Assembly: GCA_027257055.1 (NCBI GenBank)
Contig: JAPVLO010000891.1
Coordinates: 372,001 to 436,000, forward strand
Length of the DNA stretch: 64,000 nt
Reading direction: 5' to 3'
Source of the DNA: Cephalopachus bancanus
Lineage: Eukaryota; Chordata; Mammalia; Primates; Tarsiidae
Part shown: one piece after another, positions 1-11,911 of the stretch
Position numbering within the stretch: the stretch's first letter is position 1
Layout: every line of letters begins with the position of its first letter
The notes under the pieces: generated by a model
Database searches by the model: none
The model's input: the letters and a program-made list of their open reading frames with translations, nothing else
What the model was told of the DNA's origin: nothing
Position numbers and translations under genes: made by a program

Positions 1-345
1 CCCTGGTTATTGAAGAAATTACTAATCAATCTCTGTTAAAGTATCTACAGTCCCTCCAACAGGTCCAGACTGCTGTCTACTCCAATGTCCATGCTGTCTT
101 GCCATCTCCATCTTCCATGCCTTGTCATTCGTTTCAGCCTGGGAACTTGGTCTTTGTCAAGAAGTTCTAGACAGAAGGACTGACCCCAGCCTGGAAGGGA
201 CCCTTCATCTCATCCTCCCACTCCAATGGCACTCAAAGTTGATGGAATACTGGCCTGAATTTATCACTTGTGAGTCAAAAGAGCCAAGGAAAGTGAAGTC
301 ACTCCACTGACCTGCTCGGTCAACTGGGCAACAGCCAGGGACCCT
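1..345 (+). pseudogene. ERV pol relic: integrase C-terminal end
   Basis: The window opens inside the end of a retroviral pol gene. Frame 3 from base 3 reads as the C-terminal part of a gammaretrovirus-type integrase, including a short GNLVFVKKF stretch near 138-166 that matches the family's DNA-binding tail. The frame hits a stop at about 167-169, then continues as integrase-like sequence until further stops and a frame change near 240. The rest of pol, gag and the 5' LTR lie outside the window. The gene is dead. Class I assignment rests on this motif order together with the env and LTR downstream. Confidence 0.75.
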
Positions 346-2460
346 GACAACCCTCTCAAAATCACCTTCCAAGCATGCCATTCTGCTTCAACCACACCAC
401 AGGCTAACCAACCAATGCACAGCTGAAACATGAGATCCTGACTGCCTGGAATATACTTTTTTTATTAAATAAGAATTCGCTGGATGTATTGTTATCACCC
501 CTTAGCCCTTGCCTTATTCATCCCACTTGTCTTAGCTTTAGGCATAGGCCTAATCTCTGTAGCCCCCACAGAATGAAATGTGGCAAAAAGTATCTGTTAA
601 TGCTATTCTGTCTCTCATGCATAGGATGTGTTACTTCCCTACTATGTTTTGATGTTGCTTCTTAATTTGTTTTCCCTCTCTTGAAATGGCTTACCATACT
701 GCATACACTTTTTCTTTAACCTCCTTCACGTCAGAAAAGGTCCTAGCAATCCAAAACCGGATCTATGGCTCATCTCTGGTCCAATTTAAAGTAGATCTCC
801 CTGACCTGCTACAAATAGAAAAAGAATGTCTATCTGGAAAGTTGTCTGGAATCATCAACTTATCAACTAGACAAAAACCCTTACTAAACTGAATCATGTA
901 CACAGTGGGCAACTCCCAATTATTTAAAAGATGTATATTTTTACCTCTGTCCTAGTGACCCCACTGACCAAAACTGTGTTCAGGAAAATAATTTCATTTG
1001 TCCAGACTGGAAATATGTCACCATTACAATTTACAGTGGGGGGACCTAATGACACCTCTAAAATCACCCTTTGGCCAACTGCTGGTCCAGAACAGCCTAT
1101 ATGCATAAAGGTTACTAATCCTCTCTATTATTCCTGAAGTACAGGAAATACCTGGGGTATATGACTTTCCATGAATGGTTATGACTGTGGCACTTTATTC
1201 ACTATCCAATGGTGCACATTTGCCTACAAAGCTGTGGCCAAACCAATAGGGCCATTGGCAGAGTTGAAGAATCCCTTGTTCGGTTATTACCAGCCTCCAC
1301 CTCAGCCTCTGCCTTCTGCCAACTATGCCATTACCCTGGGTTCACCTCAACAGTTTCCAAGTTCACCTCAACCACTTGCAAACCCGGCCCACCAACTCCC
1401 TAGTCTTTTTCCTATGTCAACTAATATTCCCCGTCTGCTTAATGCCACTATGTCCCAGTTGGCCTCAGATTGCTGGCTTTGCTTAAAGCCAAAACCCCCT
1501 TACTATATGGGCCTAGTAGTTGAAACTCCTATCATCAGCAATGCAGACAAAAATGCTCTCTGGAAATGGTTCACATTACTCTAAATGATGTAACTGGTAA
1601 AGCCTCCTGCCTTGTAACTCCATGTTTCAATCTAACAGCTTCTCCATTCTCTAATATTTGTAACTTATCCCTCACCCAAACCATGGCTGAATCCATGGCT
1701 TAGGTGGCCCCTGCCAGCAGCCTGTAAGGTCTAGCTCTACAGGCCTTACAAAATGTGCTACTACTAAGAAGTTAGTCAATCAGCCTACCTTATATATTAC
1801 TGTTCATGTGTTACCTCAGGTTTATGCTTATAGCGGTCCTGAAGGAGACCTCCTACTCAATCCCCCTGATCTTCCAGTTGCATGTAAAAAAATGTACTGT
1901 TCCCTTGTTAGTACCTGCCTGAGTCGGACTAAGTGTAGCAGGAATGACTGTAATCAGCAGCACCCCTAGGGTCCGTGGAGAACTGGGTCTATCTAATCTT
2001 GCCCAAGAAATTGATGCTGACCTAGGTAACCTACAATTTGCCATGGACCAACTCCATGACCAGGTAGAATCCCTGGCTGAAGTTGTCCTTCAAAATCATA
2101 GAGACCTGGACTTACTTTTTTTTTTTAATCTCAAGGGGGACTCTGTGCAGCCCTTGGAGAAAGCTTGTTGCTTCTATGCCAACAAGTTAGGGGTTATTAA
2201 AAATACCCTCCAAAGGGTCCAAGAAAATGTCAACAGGTGACAAAAAGAGAGAGAAATAATAAATCCTGGTGCGTCATTGTCTGATTGAAACCCATGGTTA
2301 ACCACTCTTGTTACTGGTCTGGTTGGCCCTCCTGTACTTCTCCTCCTTGATTGCTCATAGGGACCTGCATAATAAATTAGTTTATTTGTTTCATCAAAAA
2401 ATGGATCAGTTCTGTAAAAGTCATGTATATGAGACCCTACTACCATAACATACCTATGAC
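346..2460 (+). pseudogene. ERV env relic (class I, gammaretrovirus-like)
   Basis: This is a decayed retroviral envelope gene between the pol relic and the 3' LTR. A hydrophobic, signal-peptide-like stretch is encoded around 480-570. Surface-subunit pieces lie at about 686-1137 and 1171-1584 in different frames; the second encodes a CWLC disulfide motif at 1471-1482. The transmembrane subunit is clearest at 1944-2240: a heptad-rich ectodomain, LQNHRDLDLL at 2088-2117, then a Cys-Cys pair at 2166-2171. The first cysteine of the usual CX6CC pattern is a valine codon at 2145-2147. A hydrophobic anchor-like segment follows at about 2290-2360. Multiple stops and frame changes separate the pieces, so no envelope protein can be made. 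The fragments are described as found, with no repair attempted. Confidence 0.8.
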
Positions 2461-2503
2461 TGATGAGTCAATGCATTGACTCATGAGCAAATGAAAGGTG
2501 GGG

Positions 2504-2929
2504 ACGTAATAGCATAAAAAAACCTATAACAGCCTATAATAGCTTATTTAACATAAGTAACTCCATTTTGTAACAGATTCTCCATTTTAGCTGTTCATAC
2601 TCAGAGATGATCCCTCTGTGTAACCTTCCTGTAATCAAAAGTTGTAACCTTCCCATAGTCACAAGCCCACATTCTTGTTCCTCTTGGTGCTTGGAACCTC
2701 CGTAATTGCAAATTCCATAGCTATCTGTATCCTTTTGCAACCAAATGTTCTGCCAAAAATGTAATCATAAAACTTTTATGGTTTTTACCTTTATAAACCC
2801 CCTGCTCACTCTGTTTGAGGTCGAGAGTTCTTTGTGGCACTAAGCCCACTCTTGACCGCTGGCTAATAAATGACTTAAATTCGACTCTCTGTGTGTTGGT
2901 GATTTCTTTCTTGTACTTCAGCTATAACA
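2504..2929 (+). mobile_element. 3' LTR of the class I ERV
   Basis: This roughly 425-bp LTR follows a purine-rich tract (GAAAGGTGGGG, about 2493-2503) that fits a polypurine tract. It has a TATA-like TTATAAA at 2791-2797 and a polyadenylation signal AATAAA at 2865-2870, followed by a T-rich U5. The 3' edge reads ...GCTATAACA, ending in the expected CA. The 5' edge is less certain because the expected TG is not obvious. No 5' LTR is in the window for comparison. Confidence 0.75.
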
Positions 2930-3111
2930 ATACCATGAATACAATTTAGGAGTCTACAACATGTAGGTACCATATGAAATCATAGAAGATATGAGATCAA
3001 GCTAATGGAACGTGGGCAGAAAAAGGACTAGGAACAAGAACCCAGAGAACACCAAGAGGCAAGAAAATGAAGAGCAACACATAAAAGATACTAAAAAATT
3101 GACTAAAGTAT

Positions 3112-3399
3112 AGCTAAGTATGATGGCTCATGATTGTAATCCCAGTACTTTGGGAAGCAGAGGCTAGAGGATTGTCTGAGCCCAGGGATTCAAGACCAGT
3201 CTAGGCAAATTGGCGCGACCTCATCTCTACAATAAATCAAAAAATTATCTGGGCTTGGTGGTACACATCTATAGTTTCAGCTACTTGGAAGGCTGAGGTG
3301 GAAGGATCTCCTGAGCCAGAAAATCGAGTCTGAGCATGTCACCACACTCTAGCCTTGGCAACAGAGTGGCAGTGTGACTACAAAAAGAAAAAAAAAATG
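3112..3399 (+). mobile_element. Alu SINE, diverged
   Basis: Dimeric 7SL-derived SINE in sense orientation, with recognisable left arm (GTAATCCCAGTACTTTGGGA), linker and right arm, ending in an A-rich tail near 3381-3399. It carries many substitutions relative to the younger copies in this window, so it is an older insertion. Confidence 0.85.
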
Positions 3400-3552
3400 A
3401 ATAACCTAGGTTAACAGAAAATGCAATAAAATAAACTTTTAGGTCATTCTTAATACTTTCTCTCTCTCTTTTATTTTTATTTGTTACCACTACCACCCAT
3501 ATCTGAATCTTTAATTTAGTCCTTTCAATTTAACTTTTAAAATATTTCTCTA

Positions 3553-3869
3553 GCTGGGCTCGGTGACTCAGCCTGTAATCCCAGTGCTTTGGGAGGCTGA
3601 GGTGAATGGATTGCCTGAGCCTGCGGGTTCAAGACCCGCCTGGGCAACTTGGTGAACCTCATCTCTACAATAAATAAAAAATTAGCTGGGTGTGGTAGTG
3701 CACGCCTGTAGTTCCAGCTACTTGGAAGGCTGAGGCGGAAGGATTGCCAGAGCCCAGCAGGTCGAGGCTGCAGTGGCCAGGAGTGGCCACTGCACTCCAG
3801 TCTGGGTGACAGAGTGAGACTCCAACTCAAAATAAACAAATAAATAAAATAAAATAAAATAAAATAAAA
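3553..3869 (+). mobile_element. Alu SINE (lineage-specific type)
   Basis: Full-length dimeric Alu in sense orientation with the window's characteristic left-arm, linker and right-arm variants and a simple (TAAAA)n tail at about 3840-3869. Flanks AATATTTCTC and AACATTTCTC look like a target-site duplication with one mismatch. Confidence 0.9.
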
Positions 3870-4102
3870 CATTTCTCAAACCTTTCAACAAATCTCCATC
3901 CTACAACCATCTCCCTGCTTCAGGTTCACCTGATTTAGATGATTAAAAGATGACATTTGGAACTTTTTGAATTGATTATATTTAGTTGAGATTTTGTATT
4001 TAGAATTGACTCTGGAATGACTTAAGACTTTTGAGAATACTGGGATAAGGTTAATGTCTTTTGCATATGAAAAAGATGTGAATTTTGGGAGACTAGAGAG
4101 TA

Positions 4103-4583
4103 GACTATTGGTTGAATTGTGTTTCTCAAAAGATATATTTGATGTCCTAAACCCCCAGTACATGTGAATGTGACCTTATTTGGAATTAAATTTTTTGCAG
4201 ATGTAATCAAGTTAAGATAAAGTTATACTGAATTAGGGTGGCCTCTAATTCAATGATGGATATATTTAAAAGAAGAGGAAAATTTGAATGCAGACAGGCA
4301 TGGAGTAAAAATTGCCATGTGGAGACAAAGCCAGAGATTGAAGTTGTGCTGCCACAAACCAAGCAATGCCAAGGATTAGTGGCAATCACTGGAAGAGGCA
4401 AGGAATGATTCTCCCCTAAAACCTTCAGATAGTGTGGTTTTGTCAACATCTTGATTTTGAATGTGGTTTTGTCAGCATCTTGATTTTGAATCTCTAACAT
4501 CCAAATAATGGGAGAATAAATTTCTGTTGTTTTAAGCTACCAAGTTTATGGTACAATTTTACAACAGCCCTAGGAAACTAATC
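4103..4583 (+). mobile_element. MaLR-type LTR (ERVL-MaLR-like)
   Basis: The sequence opens with TTGAATTGTGTTTCTC and closes with AATAAATTTCTGTTGTTTTAAG...CCTAGGAAACTAATC, the layout of MaLR-family LTRs. The AATAAA near 4516 would be its polyadenylation signal. A 29-bp unit is duplicated in tandem at 4433-4461 and 4462-4490 with one difference. Exact subfamily not determined. Confidence 0.65.
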
Positions 4584-4604
4584 AGTTAGCAGCTCTCCAC
4601 CATA

Positions 4605-4945
4605 CTGAGATGACTTCCCATTATTCTCAAAATAAGGGTAAAGTCCTTTAACAATCTGCAGTTTGGCTTTGGCTACCTCTCCAGGCTCATCTCACACAAC
4701 TCTCATTTCTCACTCTCCAGGTACATGAACCTTCTTTCATATGATCAGGTCAGTTGTGGCTTCCTCAGTGACTATGCCAGAGCTTCCTGTTATCTGTTCT
4801 CATAACACTTTGCACAGATATAAATTTGCATTTATTTGTATGATCTTGTGATTAATATTTATCTTTCCCATTAGACAGTAAGATTTATAAGGCCAGGAAT
4901 GATGTCAGTTTTTGCTCATGATTGATACTTTAGAGTCTCCTTATA
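4605..4945 (+). mobile_element. L2-like LINE 3' end relic
   Basis: Diverged sequence with the usual L2 3' order: a CCTCTCCAGGCTCATCTC-like block, then the 'TTTATTTGTATGAT...TTAGACAGTAAG' block and 'GGCCAGGAATGATGTCAG' close to the end. Very old. Identified from the word pattern only. Confidence 0.5.
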
Positions 4946-4960
4946 GTAGACTTTCAACAT

Positions 4961-5305
4961 TTATTTGTTTGTTTGTTTATTTATTTATTCATTTATTTTT
5001 TAGCTAGAGTCTCACTCTGTCACCCAGGATGGAGTGCAGTAGCATGCTCACAGCCACTACAGCCTTGGCTGCTAGGTTCAGGTGATCCTTCCATCTCAGT
5101 CTTCCAAGTAGCTTGAACCAAAGGCATTCACCACCACAGCTGGCTAGTTTTCGTAAATTTATGGTAGTGATGAAGTCTCGCCAAGTTGCCCAGGTTAGTC
5201 TCTTGCTACATTGCCCAGGCAGTCTCCAACTCTTGGAATCAGACAATTCTCTTGCCTCTTTCTCCCAAAGTGCTGGGATTACTGGAATGAGCCACTGCAC
5301 CTGGC
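4961..5305 (-). mobile_element. Alu SINE, antisense
   Basis: Reverse-complement Alu with a degenerate (TTTG/TTTA)n tail at 4961-5001. Target-site duplication TTCAACAT is visible at 4953-4960 and 5306-5313. The body is moderately diverged. Confidence 0.88.
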
Positions 5306-5764
5306 TTCAACATATATTAATTAAACAAATATTTGGTATTTCAAGCTGCTATGATATAAATAATCTGAAAGCCCAGTAGTATGATATTTAAAAAGTATAT
5401 AAATAATGGCCATCTATTTAATAGAAAATATGTGGCCATTGAATATGATGTGGTATAATAAGAGTTTTCAATCTGCATTGTGAAAACCTAGATTCCTTAA
5501 TATGACCTAAAATATTTCCAATGAACAAGGTAAGAAAAAGTGGTCAGGTCCCTTAGATACCTGTGCAACTGTTCAAACACATCCTCCTGTTTGTATGTGT
5601 TTTACTTATGGATGTGTTTTTGTGAACTTTTAAAATAAAAAAAATGCTTTCAAGTCCTACCCTACCCCATATTTTAAGAACCAAAGACAACAGGGAATAT
5701 CTAATGTTATGGTAAAATATCCATAAGATGTTGATAAAAAGCATGATATACAATATAATGTACT

Positions 5765-5920
5765 TGCCATCTGTCTGACTTTGGTCAGGTGCTTAATCTC
5801 TCTGCTTCTCATGCCATTATTTTAAAATGGGGTTCAAATTAGTAGTTATCTCATAGTATTATTTTGGACATTAAATCATCTAATTACTTTCTGGAATTTA
5901 GTAGTGCTCTATAAGAGAAA
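5765..5920 (+). mobile_element. MIR SINE relic
   Basis: Diverged tRNA-derived SINE with the MIR core pattern: TTTGGTCAGGTGCTTAATCTCT, then TTAAAATGGGGTTCAAATTAG, then TCTCATAGTATTATTTTGGA and a short LINE-like tail. Ancient mammal-wide element. Confidence 0.7.
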
Positions 5921-6790
5921 AAATACTCAAGGAATATATAAAATGCCTATAGCAATTAATCAAATTATAAGATTATAAGCAATTTTATTATTTTTTCTAC
6001 AATGGATACATAACTAGTTTTTAATCAACAAGAGCATAATAGGTGTTGTAAAGAAGAAATACACCTTAATAAGTAAGCGAGACTATTTATACTATACATC
6101 GGCAGTCGCAGTGTCTCCATGACTTTAGTTACCATCAGTAGAACTAACCACAGATTAAAGCGATTTTTTTACCTTGTAAACTCTGAAATAGCAACTTTCC
6201 TTATGATTGAGATGAACAAAGTAAGCCTAGCTGCTGCAGTTGTTGACTGTGTCTTTGCAGTGCTTCGCAGAATATCCTTCTTTACCCCACACTCCATCAG
6301 CAAAGGCTTTAACTTTGTAGCATCCAGTTTATATGTAAAGTATTGTGGCAGCTTTGTTTTTAGCTGGTTTGGCTGGGAAGTTTCCTTTATTCTTAGTGAA
6401 ACAGATCACACCGTTATGGAATAAAAGAGTGGTTTCCCAAATGTCAATGACGTTTGACATTTTCATGAATATTTTTAATTTTTATGACTCATTAACTCCC
6501 TTTCTTTATCTTTCCTACCTGTATATTAAGTTTAGGCTTAACCCAATTAAATCTATCTAGGTTACACACTCTAAATTCTCTTGAACAAAACTGCTGGCAA
6601 AACATAGCAAAACAAGACACAGCAAGTATATATATTTTATATGTACATTTACCACATAATTCTAGGATAGAAAATAGGTAAACAAGAATACAAACTAGAT
6701 TAATTTATAAATACAACAAATATGACCACAGTTTCATATGAAATGTTTGTGTAATCAGGTTTTATGTTTTTGCTGTTATTTCAGGTTTAT
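5921..6790. other. Unassigned AT-rich DNA
   Basis: No gene or recognisable repeat. About 6060-6430 is less AT-rich and contains a fairly open minus-strand frame around 6100-6400 with scattered stops. It could be a decayed pseudogene or transposon, but I recognise no family. Confidence 0.4.
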
Positions 6791-6799
6791 GGGGCCTTG

Positions 6800-7599
6800 A
6801 AACTGGTCACACTAGATGGTTCGTCTACTTTTGTATAGTTTTCAATGTAATTCCATTGTGATCAGAGAACATAGGTATAATTTGAATTCATTTACCTTTT
6901 ATGAACTTGTTTTTTGGCCTAGCATATGGTCGATATGCTAGAAGTTCTATGTGTGTTTGGAAAGAATGGATATTCTGTTGTTGAGTGGAATGCTCTATAA
7001 ATATCAACTAGGTCAAATTGGTTGATAGTGTTGCTTAAATCTAATATATCCTTGCTGATCATCTGACTATTTGATCTGCCAGTTATTAAGAGAAGGGATA
7101 TTTACATGTCTGACTACATTTTGGATTTGTTCATTTCTCCTAGCATTTATTTTTGTGTTCTATCTTATGAAGCTATATTGTAAGATGTATAAACATTTAG
7201 GATTGTTCTAACTTGATGCTGTTCTCTTGACAATCTCTTGATCCCTTTGTGATTGTGAAATCACCTTCTTTAACTTTTGTAATATTCTTTGCTCTGAAAT
7301 CCACTTTGTTAATTATTGATATAGCTACTCCAGTTTTCTTTTAACTAGGATTAGCATGGCATATCATTTCCTATTATTTTTCATTTACCTTATTTGTATG
7401 TTTATATGTATAGTGTTTCTTAAAGATATTGCATATTTGGATATTGATTTTTCATACAATATTATAAATTCTGATTTTAATTCAAATTTATTGACTATCA
7501 TGGTTAATATGATTGTTGTAAATCTAACATCTTGATATATGCTTTCTCTTTGTTCCATTTGGTTTTTGTCTCCTTTATATTCTTTATCTGCTGTCTTTT

Positions 7600-7652
<53 letters not shown>

Positions 7653-8925
7653 TTCCCTTTCAGTACACTGTTGGCTTGTTAAAATAGCTCTTTGTTCTGC
7701 AGTTTTAGTGGTTAAGGGTGAGAGAAAACAGTTTTAGTTTTTCACATTCTACCTTCAAGTTATATTGTGTTTTTTAATGTATAGAATAAAAACAAACTGT
7801 AGTTTGATTTCATCCCTCCTGTATTTATGATCCTTGTTGTATATTTTAAACTCCACAAAATTCTTGTTATTTTTGTTTAAACAGTAAATTGTTATTTTTA
7901 AGAGATTTAAATAATTTTAAAATATTTTACATTTACTCATAGAGCTACCATTTCTGGTGCTCTTCACTTGTTTGTATAGATGCATATTTCCATTTGGTAC
8001 TATTTTTCTATTGTGTTAAATATTTCTTTTAATGTTTCTTGTAGTACAGATGTGCTGGGTGTTTAATTCTTACAGCTACTATATTTGTGAAGATATTTTA
8101 TTTCATTTTAATTTTCTAAAGTTATTTTTAATGGGTATAAAATTCTAGGTTGACAGATGTTTTCATTCATTATTTTAATCATGTTGCTCCACTGTCTTCT
8201 TACTTTCATTGCTGTTAACAAAAAAACTACTGTAAAATTTTTTACCTCTTACATAATATTTTGTTTTTCTGGCTTCTCTATAATTTTCTTTTTTTTTTTG
8301 TCATTGGTTTTGAGGCATTTGATTATGATGTGCTTTAGTGTAGTTCTTTTCATATTTTGGGTGTTTGTGATTCATTGAGATTCTTAGATCTACAGGTTTC
8401 CACTTTTCAAAAAATTTGGCAAACTTTGGCCATGATTTCTTCAATATTTTTTATTTCCCTCACCTCTATTTCAATGATTCTAATTGCATGTATAATAGGA
8501 TACTGATTTTCTTCTTTTTAAAAAATTGCTTTTTTCTCTGTTTTATTTGGATAGTTTCTATTGTTTAGAGCTTCAAGTTGACAAATGTTTTCTTCTGCGT
8601 TTTCTAATCTGGTGCTATTTCCACACATTGTAAATTTCATCTTATGCATTGCAATTTTCATCTTTGAAAGTCTTACTTGAATCATTAAAAAAATATTTTA
8701 TGTCTTTAGCTTCCAAAACTTAGGGAATAAACTTATAATTAACTCCTTGAATATCCTTCTAAGCTAATTCTAACATTCTATAGTACAGGTTTGATTTCAT
8801 TTGATTGCTTTTTCTTCTCATCATGGGTTTTATATTTCCTTCTTTGCTTTCTTTTGTATGGATGTCAGAATTTGTACATTTTTATCTTCTTGGGTGCTGG
8901 GTATATTTGTATTCCTATAAATATT
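6800..8925 (-). mobile_element. HAL1/L1M relic, antisense, part 1
   Basis: Ancient antisense LINE sequence. Recognisable blocks, in order along the plus strand: GTGATCAGAGAACAT, TGAGTGGAATGCTCTATAAA, TTGGTTGATAGTGTTGCTTA, CATTTACTCATAGAGCTACC, GATTATGATGTGCTTTAGTG and TGGGTGCTGGGTATATTTGT. The same order recurs at 52.87-56.0 kb. The element breaks off at CCTATAAATATT near 8922, where a younger L1 begins, and resumes at about 13915. A (TG)n run at 7604-7651 has grown inside it. Confidence 0.75.
7604..7651 (+). repeat. (TG)n microsatellite
   Basis: Uninterrupted TG dinucleotide run of about 24 units within the HAL1/L1M relic. Probably length-polymorphic. Confidence 0.97.
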
Positions 8926-9139
8926 TTATTTATTTATAATTTTAAAGATGTGGAGTACAATTCAGGATTAGGTGCACAAGTGGTCGTTATATAGGTAAAA
9001 TTTGGGGCTACCTTCGGTCGTCACTTTGCCTGATTTGAGATCAGGTACTTTTATTGAAGTTGTGGCCCCTCCCACCTCCACCCTGGCAATATCATGCTAC
9101 TGCCAATCCCTGTCTTATAGTATTATGGTAATTGTCCAG

Positions 9140-11322
9140 GGTCCGCTTGTGAGTGAGAACATGTGGTACTCTGTTCTTTGTTTTTGTGATAGATCACTGA
9201 GAAAGATAAACTCTAAATTCATCCAAGTTGTTGCAAAGTCCATATGTTTGTCCTTCTTTATAGTTGCATAATATTCCATTCTGTATATGTATTAAATTTT
9301 TTATCCAGTCCAGTTTCAATGGGCAGTATGGCTTTTTCCATATTTTTTCTACTGTGAATAGTGCTGCAATAAACATACATGTGCAGGTATCTTTTTTGTA
9401 GAATGATTTGAGTTCCTTTGGGTATATTCACATAGGGGGATTGCTGGGTTATATGGAAGGTCAATTCCTAGTTCTTTCAGAAATCACCACACTGTTTTCC
9501 AAAGAGACTGTACTAGTTTTCATTCCCACCAGCAGTGTAGAAGTTTCCTTTTTCTCTGCATTCTGCCCAGCATCTGTTGTTGTTTGTTTTATTAATGATG
9601 ACCATTCTTACTGGGTTAGGTGGTCTTTCAATGTGGTTTTCATTTGCATTTTTCTGTTTATTAACAAGGCTGAGCTCTTTTTCATGTGTCTGTTGGCTAC
9701 TCATATATCTTCTTTAGAGAAGTGTCTGTTTATGTCTTTTACCCACTTTTTAATGGGGCTGTTTGTTTTTTCCTTTTGGCACATTGAGTTCCTTATAGAT
9801 CTTGGATGTTATGCCTTTGTCAGATATACAGTTGACAAATATTATTTTTCCCATTCTGTGGGCTGTCCACATGCCTGTTTTTGTACAAATACCAGACTGC
9901 TTTGATTATTGTAGCCTTATAGTAAAATTTGAAGTCTGGAAGTGTGATACCTCCTGCTTTGTTTCTTTTGCTAAGGATACTTTTGGCTATTCTTGCTCAT
10001 TTATGTTTCCTTATGAATTTCTGTATTGTTATTTTCAGGTCTTAAGAAGAATGACAGTAATTTAATGGGCATTGCTTTGCACCTGTAGTTTGCCTTTGGT
10101 AAGATGAACATCCCCAAAATGTTGATTCTTCCTATCCATGAGCATGGAATATTTTTCCATTGGGTTGTGTCTTCTTGGATTTCTTTGAGCAGTGCATTGT
10201 AGTTTTCCTTGTAAAGGACTTTCATTTCTGTGGTTAGGAAGATGCTGAGGTATTTAATTTTTTTGTGTGGCTACTGTGAATAGCATTGTGTTTTTTATTT
10301 GGTTTTCTACCTGCTTGCTGATGGTGTATAAAGATGTGTCTCTTTTGCACATTTATTTTGTAACCCAAGACTTTGCCAAAGTCTTTTATTAGTAGAAGCA
10401 GGTTTTTGAAAAATTCCCGTGGATTTTTGAGGTATAGGATTATATCATCAGCAAAGAGGAATAAATTAACTTCCCCTTTTCCTATTTGAATATCCCTTAT
10501 TTCCTTCTCCTGTCTAATTGCTCTAGCTAGGACTTCCAACACAATGTTGCACAAGAGGGATAAGAGTGGGCATCCTTGTCTTGTTCCGGTTTTCAGGGAA
10601 AATGTTTCTAGTTTCTGTCCATTTAACAATATGCTGATTTGGGGCTTATCATAGATGGCACTTACTCTTTTGAGGTATGTTCCTTCTATGCCTAGGTGTT
10701 TGAGGATTTTTATCAAGAAAGGATGCTGGGTTGTATCAAAATATTTTTCTGCAACTAATGATATAATCATGTGGTTCCTGCTTTTACATCTATTGATGTA
10801 TTTAATTGCATTTATGGTCTTGTGAATGTTGATCCAAACCTGCATCCTGGGAATGAAGACTCCTTAGTTAGGTTGGATGATTTTTGAGATGTGTTGTTGG
10901 ATCCGATTTGCTAGGATCTTGTTGAGAATTGTTGCATCGTGTTCATTAGGAATATTGACCTGTAGTTCTCTTTTTTTGTTGGATCTTTACCCAGTTTGGG
11001 TATCAGTGTGGTTAGCTTCGCAAAATGATTTTGGGAGAATTCCTTCTTTCTAAATTGTCTGGAATACTTTCAATAGGATTGGTATCAGCTCCTTCTTTTA
11101 CAATTTGTAGAATTCTGCTGGAAAGCCGACCCGTCCAGGGCTTTTATTTGTAGGTAGCTTTCTAATGACAGATTCAATTTCCTGAGTTGTTATTGGTCTA
11201 CTTAGTGTTTCAATATCTTCTTGTTTCAACCTATGGAGATTGTGTGATGTTAGAAAGTCCTCTATTTCATTTAGGTTATCAAATTTGTTTCCATACTGGT
11301 GTGCATAGTAATCTCTGATAAT

Positions 11323-11377
<55 letters not shown>

Positions 11378-11908
11378 GGAGTCTCACTCTGTTGCCCAGA
11401 CTGGAGTGCAGTGGCCACTCCTGGCCACTGAAGCCTTGACCTGCTGGGCTCCGATGATCCTTCCACCTCAGCCTTCCAAGTAGCTGGAAATGCAGGCATG
11501 TGCTACCACGCCCGGCTGATTTTTTGATTTATTGTAAAGATGAGGTCTCGTTGCCCAGGCAGGTCTTGAACCCGTGGGTTCAGGCAATCCACTCACCTCA
11601 GCCTCCCAAAGGCGTGGGATTACAGGCTGAGCCACCGAGCCTGGCTTGATAATCATTTTTATTTCTTTGGGGTCAGTTGTGATTTGATCTTTTGCATTTC
11701 TGATTGTGTTTATTTGGGCTTTTTTTCTCTTTTTCTTGGTCATTCTGGCTAAGGGTCCTTCAATCTGGTTTATTCTTTCAAAGAACCTGCATTTGCTTTG
11801 TTAATTTTTTCCATGATATTTCTATCTACTAGGTCCCATGTTTGGGCTTTTTCTTTGGTGATCTGGTTTCTTCAGCTAAAATCAGAAATTTGGTGGTCTT
11901 GTCTTTCC
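9140..11908 (-). pseudogene. L1 ORF2 relic: reverse transcriptase and C-terminal region
   Basis: Minus-strand remains of L1 ORF2, interrupted by the Alu at 11328-11647. The best-preserved part is a 203-codon open stretch at 10234-10845 covering the core reverse transcriptase, with the catalytic FADD motif at 10444-10455 and the GCPL motif upstream. In a complete L1 this protein nicks target DNA and copies the L1 RNA at the nick. The N-terminal endonuclease domain is missing altogether, removed by the deletion at about 11900-11925. Frame breaks lie downstream of the RT core. Inactive by inspection. Confidence 0.85.
11328..11647 (-). mobile_element. Alu SINE, antisense, with (GT)n tail
   Basis: Lineage-specific Alu inserted in the antisense L1. 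Its body is 11377-11647. The tail position is occupied by a (GT)n run at 11329-11376 instead of poly(T). Flanking GATAATCTTTT at 11317-11327 and GATAATCATTT at 11648-11658 are the target-site duplication with one mismatch. Confidence 0.93.
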
Positions 11909-11911
11909 AAC

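Noticed and set aside
1171..1584. 137-codon open frame as a possible functional gene
   Set aside because: It lies within the broken ERV env relic, begins at an internal methionine and carries only part of the surface subunit. No evidence of independent use.
3537..3872. 111-codon minus-strand open frame and similar ones across other Alus
   Set aside because: They are antisense translations of Alu sequence (LSPRLECSGH-type), a well-known annotation artefact.
10234..10845. 203-codon open frame as a host protein
   Set aside because: Its content (GCPL, FADD motifs, L1 linker) is L1 reverse transcriptase. It is an open piece of a dead element.
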